From NCBI GenBank assembly GCA_016280345.1, contig JAEEGN010000069.1:1-43231 (forward strand): a stretch of DNA of 43,231 nt. The letters run 5' to 3'. The stretch comes from Selenomonadaceae bacterium. Its GTDB lineage: Bacteria; Bacillota; Negativicutes; Selenomonadales; Selenomonadaceae. The position numbers were made by a program, and so were the translations under genes. The notes under the pieces are model-generated. The model was not told the DNA's origin. It did not search any database and was given only the letters and a program-made list of their open reading frames with translations. The first letter of the stretch is position 1, and the number at the start of each line of letters is the position of its first letter. This document shows positions 37,286-43,231 of the stretch, in pieces.

Positions 37286-38290
37286 TCAATAGATGGGATC
37301 GCTCTGCAGCACGAAGATGCTGTGTGCTTCCAGCTCACTGCGGACCCAATTGAAATGGTCGTTGATTTCGTCGTAAAACTGGTGACGAAAATCAACGTCG
37401 CTGAAGATGAAGGGAATGCTGTATTCCACGGATTCGTCGCCTTCGTCAAAGTCTTCGAAATCAAAGTGGTTTTCATGGATGCGGTCAATCCAGGCACAGT
37501 AACGGACCTGAATGTCATCGGACTGGATGCCCTTGAAGCAGTCCAGGAGGATTTCTCGCTGCCTGTCGGAGAGGCCAGTCACTTCTTCGCCGCTCACCGC
37601 CTGGAGAAGGCGGAAAATCTCTTCGGAAGCCTCCAGAAATTCGTCCCAGTTCTTGCGGCCGCTGGTGAAGCGTTCACCGCTTTTCCACCAGAGGTAGGGC
37701 ATATCCGGACAATGCACGGCCGCAACATGGCCCAGTGGCATTATGTTATCGGGAATCTTTCCCACCAGGGCAGAGGTCACGGCATCCACGACTTTTTCGG
37801 CAAAGGAGCCTTGGGTTGTGAAGATGAGGTTTTGCACTTTGTTGAGGATGTTGTTGATGCCGGCAAACTCCTGATGGGCCCAGGTATCGGCAAGGACATG
37901 AAGGCCTACGCCCAGTCGGAAGGGGAAATTCGTGTCGTCCAGCGAGGTATCGAGCAGGCGGTCTGTAAGTTTTTGGGAGAGTTCGCTGTGCTTCTTGCAA
38001 ACGAGCCGGTCCTCCTCGGTCTCGCCTTCCAGTCCCGGCAGGAAGTGGAACGGGATCCAGATCTCGCAGTTACCTTTGCCGGTCACGTTGCCCCAGATGT
38101 TCTGGCAGGAATAGCGCACGTGCACGCCAGCGGCGATGTTCTTTTTTTCCTCTTCGTCGGAAAATGGCGTGGTGTCGAAATTGTCATCGACGAGCTGGGA
38201 ACTGGTGGCGATGAGATGGGCGTTTTCGCTTCCGAATTTGGCCCAACGCGACAAGACGTAAATCGTCCCGAAATGATAATCAAGATCCAT
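37286..38290 (-). CDS. DUF6765-like protein (putative phospholipase C/nuclease-like hydrolase)
   Basis: MDLDYHFGTIYVLSRWAKFGSENAHLIATSSQLVDDN...FRLGVGLHVLADTWAHQEFAG; conserved His/Asp pattern; family name from memory. Confidence 0.65.
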   Translation of the reverse strand: MDLDYHFGTIYVLSRWAKFGSENAHLIATSSQLVDDNFDTTPFSDEEEKKNIAAGVHVRYSCQNIWGNVTGKGNCEIWIPFHFLPGLEGETEEDRLVCKKHSELSQKLTDRLLDTSLDDTNFPFRLGVGLHVLADTWAHQEFAGINNILNKVQNLIFTTQGSFAEKVVDAVTSALVGKIPDNIMPLGHVAAVHCPDMPYLWWKSGERFTSGRKNWDEFLEASEEIFRLLQAVSGEEVTGLSDRQREILLDCFKGIQSDDIQVRYCAWIDRIHENHFDFEDFDEGDESVEYSIPFIFSDVDFRHQFYDEINDHFNWVRSELEAHSIFVLQSDPIY

Positions 38291-38470
38291 AACTACACCT
38301 CATATCCGGCCGGGAAGTCCCGGTTGCTTGACGTTTTTTCTCTGGTGGCGATAGGGTTCTGCTTCTTCTTTTCATTATAGCACATTCCTCCGTTGGGAAA
38401 AAACTGTCCCGGGAAAAAATGTCGGGGGAAGTGCAGGCGTTTCGTTCTTGTCATCATCGTGACCCCCGCG

Positions 38471-39202
38471 TCACAGATTTTTGAAGACCTCGGAATTGGC
38501 GGACAGTTCCGCCAGGACGCCGCGGTACTCTTCTCGTTTTTCCCGGGCCCGGGCAAGCCGTTTCTCTACCCGGCCGATGTCCGGGCCGGTATCCCGCTCC
38601 GTCAAGTGTTCGACCGATTGCAGCAGCTTTAGTTTCTTCTCCATGGCAGTGATAACAAGCTCTTCCTGTTTGATCTTGAGCGTCGATTTTTGGAATAGCG
38701 CCTCGTAGTTGGAAAGTTGTTTCATCTGGAACTGTTGATCCACGGCGGCCATCTGGGCACTGAGACGGGCGGCGCTGTTGGCGAGGGCCTGCTCAACGGC
38801 ACAGAGCTGGCGGCTGAGACGCTGGCGCTCCTTTTTCTGCTGGGGATTGTCAGCGCTGTTAACGGGCGTTTTCTCGATTGCCAGCGCGGCGGAGTTTTCT
38901 TCGTCCTGATCCTTGGAGATGGTCGATTCGTCCACGACCAGGATGACGCCGTTACCGGAGGGATTTACCGCCGGGCCTTTTTCCTTCTCGGGGGTGGAAG
39001 CTGGCTCGGAAACCGCCGTGGCTTCAGGATTTTCCTCCTGGGATAACGTAACCCAGCAACCAGCCGCTGTCACGGAGACCAGAAGGACGGCGGCGCCAAA
39101 GAGCGCTGCCCGATGCATTGTCTGCTCCGCCAGGATGCCCAAGACGACACAGGCAATCACCAGGACGGTAACCAGGAAAATGATGCCGAACACGATTCCC
39201 AT
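38471..39202 (-). CDS. Hypothetical membrane-anchored coiled-coil protein
   Basis: Internal start MGIVFGIIFLVTVLVIACVVLGILAEQTMHRAALFGAAVLLVSVTAAGCW..., two TMs then acidic linker and C-terminal helices; the longer 548-aa ORF start is antisense to tmcAL. Confidence 0.65.
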   Translation of the reverse strand: MGIVFGIIFLVTVLVIACVVLGILAEQTMHRAALFGAAVLLVSVTAAGCWVTLSQEENPEATAVSEPASTPEKEKGPAVNPSGNGVILVVDESTISKDQDEENSAALAIEKTPVNSADNPQQKKERQRLSRQLCAVEQALANSAARLSAQMAAVDQQFQMKQLSNYEALFQKSTLKIKQEELVITAMEKKLKLLQSVEHLTERDTGPDIGRVEKRLARAREKREEYRGVLAELSANSEVFKNL

Positions 39203-39271
39203 GAAAATCCCCCTATTTTTCCGGCCAAAATGCCTTTTCATGACCGTCGATTTCTGATATACTCGCGAGCA

Positions 39272-39365
39272 GGGAGAACTGCCGAATGGTAGGTTTACTC
39301 CCCGGCAGACGCGGGAATCCCTGGATCCCGCTGAGAACAAGCGCGGTGCTTCTTTTTTGCCGCGC
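39272..39365 (+). other. Structured 5' leader of tmcAL (three consecutive hairpins)
   Basis: GGGAG-CTGCC/GGTAG-CTCCC nested, with alternative CTGCCG/CGGCAG; GCGGGA/TCCCGC (39311-39331); GCGCGG/CCGCGC (39341-39365); possible -10 TATACT at 39258-39263. Confidence 0.45.
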
Positions 39366-39385
39366 GGCCGAAAGGAGACCCTGTC

Positions 39386-40630
39386 ATGGCTGTCTTCGGA
39401 ATCATCGCCGAATACAACCCGTTCCATAACGGTCATCGCCTTCAGTTGGCAATGCTCCGGGCGTTGGATCCAGAGGCCCGTTTTATTGCCGTCATGAGCG
39501 GCGGCTACACGCAGCGCGGCGAGGCGGCAATCCTCGATAAGTGGAAGCGGGCGCGTCGGGCGGTGGAGAATGGTCTCGACCTGGTGATTGAACTTCCCTT
39601 CGCCTTTGCCGGGCGCAGCGCCCAGTTTTTCACTACCGGCGGCGTCCGGCTGCTGGACCGGCTGGGTGTCGTCGATTCGCTGGCGTTTGGCAGTGAACTT
39701 GCAGACCTGGGTGCGTTGCAGGAGATGGCGGAGCGGAGTTTTTCGCCCATAGCGGCGGCAGAGCGGCGACGGATAATGCGGGCAGGTTGCTCCTACGCTG
39801 CGGCCCAGGCCGTCGCCATGGCCGGCGGGGAGGAGGAGAGGGCAGAAGCACTTCGGCAACCGAATACGATCTTGGCTGTTGAGTATCTGAGAGCACTCCG
39901 GCTCTATGCGTCGCATATCGTGCCGCTGGCGCTGCCCCGGGTGCAGGCGGCTCATCACGAGGCCGACATTCACGGAGAAATCGCCAGCGCTGCTGCCATC
40001 CGGCAGGAACTGTACCAGAGCCGGCCGGATTGGGGAAAAATTGGGGCTGCGGTTCCCGCCGGAACGCTGGCAGACCTGCGCCAACAAAAAAAAGCCGGCC
40101 TGCCGGACATGGAGCAACTATCCCGGACGGTTCTGGTTCTTTTACTTCCGGGTAGCGCAGCTTCGCTGCGGGAAATCTACGGGATGAGCGAGGGGCTGGA
40201 GCACCGGTTTCTCGCCGCCGCCGAGCGCAGCGATTCGCTCCAAAAGCTTATGGAGGCTGTCCGATGCAAGCGGTATCCGGCGTCCCGTATCCGCCGCACG
40301 GTTCTCTGTCTCCTTTTGGACCTTTCCCGCGACGTTATGCGACGTTTTGATGAAGCCGGGCCGCTTTACGCCCGCGTCCTGGCCTTCAATGACCGGGGCC
40401 GGGGGCTGCTGAGGGAAATCCGGGCGAAAGGGGAGATCCCTCTCGTTACCCGGCTGCGGGATTGCCTTGAGGCCCGTCAGCTTCGAGAAGGGACGCTTTC
40501 CCTGGCGCAGGAAATGCTGGCCCTTGATATTCGTGCCACCGGCCTCTGGTCGCTCACGTTGCCATCCCCGGCAAGACGAACCCTGGATTACATAATCTCG
40601 CCGGTCTATGTGCCCGGTGGCGACGATTAG
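39386..40630 (+). CDS. tmcAL: tRNA(Met) cytidine acetate ligase (TmcAL/YlbM)
   Basis: MAVFGIIAEYNPFHNGHRLQLAMLR...FIAVMSGGYTQRGEAAILDKWKRARRAVENGLDLVIELPFAFA. Confidence 0.95.
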   Translation: MAVFGIIAEYNPFHNGHRLQLAMLRALDPEARFIAVMSGGYTQRGEAAILDKWKRARRAVENGLDLVIELPFAFAGRSAQFFTTGGVRLLDRLGVVDSLAFGSELADLGALQEMAERSFSPIAAAERRRIMRAGCSYAAAQAVAMAGGEEERAEALRQPNTILAVEYLRALRLYASHIVPLALPRVQAAHHEADIHGEIASAAAIRQELYQSRPDWGKIGAAVPAGTLADLRQQKKAGLPDMEQLSRTVLVLLLPGSAASLREIYGMSEGLEHRFLAAAERSDSLQKLMEAVRCKRYPASRIRRTVLCLLLDLSRDVMRRFDEAGPLYARVLAFNDRGRGLLREIRAKGEIPLVTRLRDCLEARQLREGTLSLAQEMLALDIRATGLWSLTLPSPARRTLDYIISPVYVPGGDD

Positions 40631-40677
40631 TCGCTTTGATATTCCAAAGCGTATAATTTATTGATTTTAGGATACGA

Positions 40678-40735
40678 AAGGAAGTTCATTTTCACCCATT
40701 ACAAGCGTAAGTGCCGGCGGGAGATGAACTTCCTT
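40678..40735 (+). repeat. 12-bp perfect inverted repeat downstream of tmcAL (terminator or small RNA)
   Basis: AAGGAAGTTCAT (40678-40689) / ATGAACTTCCTT (40724-40735), 34-nt loop; followed by CTTGCCTTTT. Confidence 0.65.
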
Positions 40736-40775
40736 CTTGCCTTTTCAGCGCTGTCATCAAGCAGATTGAGAACTG

Positions 40776-41132
40776 CTAGAGGGCAAAGAACTGGAAGAAC
40801 AGCCAGGCCAGAACGCCAATGACCACCAGCACCAGGACTGCCGGCAGGGCAATAAAGAAGAGGAACGCCAGGACGGCAATTAAACTCACCATGAGGATTG
40901 CCTTTGATTGCCAGGAACTTGTCCCCGGCGCGGCGGTGTACCGTACCCGGCGCCAGGTACCGCTGCGTTCAAAGCGAACGTCGCTTTCTTCCTCCGGTTC
41001 TCCCTCTTCAATGGTCACGCCCTGATAGCCCAGCCGTTCTTCCCGGCTCATGACGCGCACCTTTTCCGTCGCATCGCAGACCGGGCAACGCCCGTCGTCG
41101 GAAAGCTCCGATCCGCATCTTTCGCAAACCAT
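40776..41132 (-). CDS. Zinc-ribbon membrane protein
   Basis: MVCERCGSELSDDGRCPVCDATEK (CxxC...CxxC) then C-terminal TM hairpin ILMVSLIAVLAFLFFIALPAVLVLVVIGVLAWLFF. Confidence 0.78.
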   Translation of the reverse strand: MVCERCGSELSDDGRCPVCDATEKVRVMSREERLGYQGVTIEEGEPEEESDVRFERSGTWRRVRYTAAPGTSSWQSKAILMVSLIAVLAFLFFIALPAVLVLVVIGVLAWLFFQFFAL

Positions 41133-41240
41133 ATCGCAATCCTCCTGTAGCTGTTCGTTGTTACGTTGGAAACAGGGTATCAACCGATTGTGGAAAGCAT
41201 CTGTAATCGGTGGCGGCATCGCCTAAGAGAGGATGAAGAG

Positions 41241-42356
41241 TCAATCCATCTCGGCTCGGGCCGTCGCCAGTGCCTCGGCGATGACTTTGTCCATATCATA
41301 GTACCGATAGGCGCCGAGACGGCCGCCAAACAGCACGTCGGATTCGGTTCGGGCGAGGTCAGCGTATTTCTCGTAAAGTGTCTGGTTCCTGGCGTCGTTG
41401 ACCGGGTAGTAAGCCTCGTTGCCGCGCTTCCAGGCGTCCGGGTACTCGCGGGTAATCCAGGTGACAGGGGCGTCGAGCAGTTCCGGCGCGTGGACGGCGA
41501 AATGCTTATGCTCGATGATGCGGGTGTAAGGGGTTTCGCGATCGGTGAAATTCATGACGGCGACGCCCTGATGGTTCTTTTCCTCCAGTCGTTCCGTCTC
41601 AAAGCGGAGTCCCCGGTACTCAAGCTCGCCGAAACGGTAATCGAAGTATTCGTCGATAGCACCTGTATAGACGATTTTTCTCGCTCGCGTTGCCAGCTCT
41701 GCCCGGTCTTTCAGAAAATCGGTCCCGAGGCGCACCTCGGTTCCGTCCAACAGTTTCTCAATCAAGCGGTTGTAACCCTCTTCCGGGATTCCCTGCCAAC
41801 GGTCGCTGAAGTAGTTGTTGTCGTAGGTATAGCGTACCGGCAGACGGCGGATGATAAAGGCGGGCAACTCGGTGCAGGAACGGCCCCATTGCTTTTCCGT
41901 GTAACCTTTGATGAGTTTCTCGTAGATGTCCGTACCGACAAGGGAAATGGCCTGTTCTTCGAGGTTTTGGGGCTCATTGGTAATTGCCTGACGCTGACTG
42001 CCAATCCTTGCCGCTGCTTCCGTCGGCGTAACCACTCCCCATATCTGGTGGAAAGTGTTCATGTTGAAAGGAAGATTGTAAAGCTCGCCGCGGTAGTTCG
42101 CAACCGGGCTGTTGATGAAATGGTTGAAGGACGCGAAGCGGTTCACATAGTGCCAGACCTCCGGCATGCTCGTGTGGAAGATATGGGCGCCGTAAGAATG
42201 GATGGAGATCGCGTCACGTTCCTCGCAGGCAATATTGCCGCCGGGACGGGAACGCCGCTCGACCACCAGGCAGCGCCGCCCTCTGGCGTTCGCTTCCTGG
42301 GCAAAGACCGCGCCGTAAAGTCCGGCGCCAACAATCAGATAATCATAGTCTGCCAC
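41241..42356 (-). CDS. glf: UDP-galactopyranose mutase
   Basis: GTG start after AGGAG; VADYDYLIVGAGLYGAVFAQEANARGRRCLVVERRSRPGGNIACEE...YGAHIFHTS...GYTEKQWG...IEHKHF. Confidence 0.95.
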   Translation of the reverse strand: MADYDYLIVGAGLYGAVFAQEANARGRRCLVVERRSRPGGNIACEERDAISIHSYGAHIFHTSMPEVWHYVNRFASFNHFINSPVANYRGELYNLPFNMNTFHQIWGVVTPTEAAARIGSQRQAITNEPQNLEEQAISLVGTDIYEKLIKGYTEKQWGRSCTELPAFIIRRLPVRYTYDNNYFSDRWQGIPEEGYNRLIEKLLDGTEVRLGTDFLKDRAELATRARKIVYTGAIDEYFDYRFGELEYRGLRFETERLEEKNHQGVAVMNFTDRETPYTRIIEHKHFAVHAPELLDAPVTWITREYPDAWKRGNEAYYPVNDARNQTLYEKYADLARTESDVLFGGRLGAYRYYDMDKVIAEALATARAEMD

Positions 42357-42411
42357 TTTATTCACACTCCTGTTTGCAGAAGCAGAATGGCCGACCCGGC
42401 GGGCCGGTTTC

Positions 42412-43231
42412 TCATTCGCCTTTTCGCCCGTGGTAGAGGCACCAAGGCTCTTCTGCCATGTAATCACCCTCGTGATAGAACGCTGCCCGGGCCCGGCAGC
42501 CACCGCAAATTCCCTTGAAATCGCAAGTTCCGCAGCCGCCTTTGTAATTCAGGGAACGAAGCTGCCGGAAGACCTCGCTGGTCTGCCAAATCACGTCGAA
42601 TGGCTTCTCCCGCACGTCGCCCGCCTCGATATTGAGATAGGCGCAGGGCTGTACCTTGCCCCGGGGGCTGATGATGCAATAGGCCAGCCCCGCCAGGCAT
42701 CCACGGCGGAAGCGTGTTTTCATCCCCATCAAAGAGGCGATACGGAGAAACTGTGGCGCACAAGTCGGCTTGAGTTCGATATCCACGGTCTGTTGTTTTC
42801 GCATAATGCGGGAAAGCGCCGCTTCGTAACCCTCGGCCCGGAGTGCCTCCTGCTCGAGGGTGGCCGCCCGGCCCGTTGGCACGAGAAAGAAGAAATGGTG
42901 CGCCGCTGCCCCTCTGGCCACAGCGAAATCCGTTATGGCCTCAAGCTCGCTCTCATTCCAGTCCATGACGGTCGTATGGATCTGGAAGGGGAGGCCTGCG
43001 GCGCGGCAATTCTCCATGCCGCGTACGGCCCCTTCCCAGGCGCCGGCCTCGCCTCGAAGACGGTCGTGCTTGGCCGCGTCGAGGGAATCGAGGGAGATGC
43101 CCATGCCCATCGCGCCGGCGTCTTTTAAAGCCGACGCCAGCGACGACGTGATCAAGGTGCCGTTCGTGCCGAAGACCGGGCGAAGGCCCCGGGCAGTCGC
43201 GTACCGCACCAGATGGAGAATATCCGGACGC
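42412..43231 (-). CDS. Radical SAM/SPASM protein, NirJ/Ahb-like (N-terminus truncated at window end)
   Basis: Frame open to window end; FGTNGTLI...MGISLDSLDAAKHDRLRG...HTTVMDWNESEL...C-terminal cluster GCLAGLAYCIISPRGKVQPCAYLNIEAGDV...GCGTCDFKGICGGCRARAAFYHEGDYMAEEPWCLY. Confidence 0.85.
   Translation of the reverse strand, partial: RPDILHLVRYATARGLRPVFGTNGTLITSSLASALKDAGAMGMGISLDSLDAAKHDRLRGEAGAWEGAVRGMENCRAAGLPFQIHTTVMDWNESELEAITDFAVARGAAAHHFFFLVPTGRAATLEQEALRAEGYEAALSRIMRKQQTVDIELKPTCAPQFLRIASLMGMKTRFRRGCLAGLAYCIISPRGKVQPCAYLNIEAGDVREKPFDVIWQTSEVFRQLRSLNYKGGCGTCDFKGICGGCRARAAFYHEGDYMAEEPWCLYHGRKGE

Noticed and set aside
36773-38380. 535-aa + ORF
   Set aside because: Antisense to nitroreductase and the DUF6765-like gene; spans their intergenic region.
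39203-40117. N-terminal half of the 548-aa minus ORF (38471-40117)
   Set aside because: Overlaps tmcAL antisense; a plausible start with TM segment is at 39202.
41166-42518. 450-aa + ORF
   Set aside because: Antisense to glf.
1-43231. CRISPR arrays, IS elements, prophage
   Set aside because: No regularly spaced repeats, transposase or phage structural proteins were recognised.

Overview
High-GC window, probably from a Gram-negative Firmicute (Negativicutes). This lineage call is an inference: Firmicute-type genes (tmcAL/YlbM, ComEB-like dCMP deaminase, DUF3084) sit beside a full Kdo/lipid A and Lpt pathway. Left to right: clpB (minus, truncated by the window start); a degenerate NRPS condensation-like protein fused to a cNMP-binding-like domain; a REC-GGDEF-degenerate GGDEF regulator; an Hpt protein; two hybrid histidine kinases; a co-directional run lpxB-msbA-[waaA-lpxK fusion]-kdsB-kdsA-kdsD-kdsC-lpxL-lpxL-lptC-lptA-lptB-lptFG-DUF3084-YqgF/RuvC-like-dCMP deaminase; a tRNA-Arg(ACG); a LytTR regulator plus GHKL sensor kinase pair; a thioredoxin-fold-like lipoprotein without CxxC; a cluster of three diverged small paralogs followed by a FliD-C-terminal-like protein; a BASS transporter-panC-panD operon with an attenuator-like leader; nitroreductase; a DUF6765-like putative hydrolase; tmcAL behind a structured leader; glf; and a truncated radical SAM/SPASM protein. 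Best candidates for undescribed biology: (1) the condensation/cNMP protein co-oriented with a c-di-GMP protein carrying GGDEF and GSNQF modules that both keep an RxxD motif, and (2) the three-paralog plus FliD-C-like cluster with its own promoter. I saw no CRISPR arrays, transposases or prophage genes. All calls come from reading the sequence and supplied translations; no searches were run.
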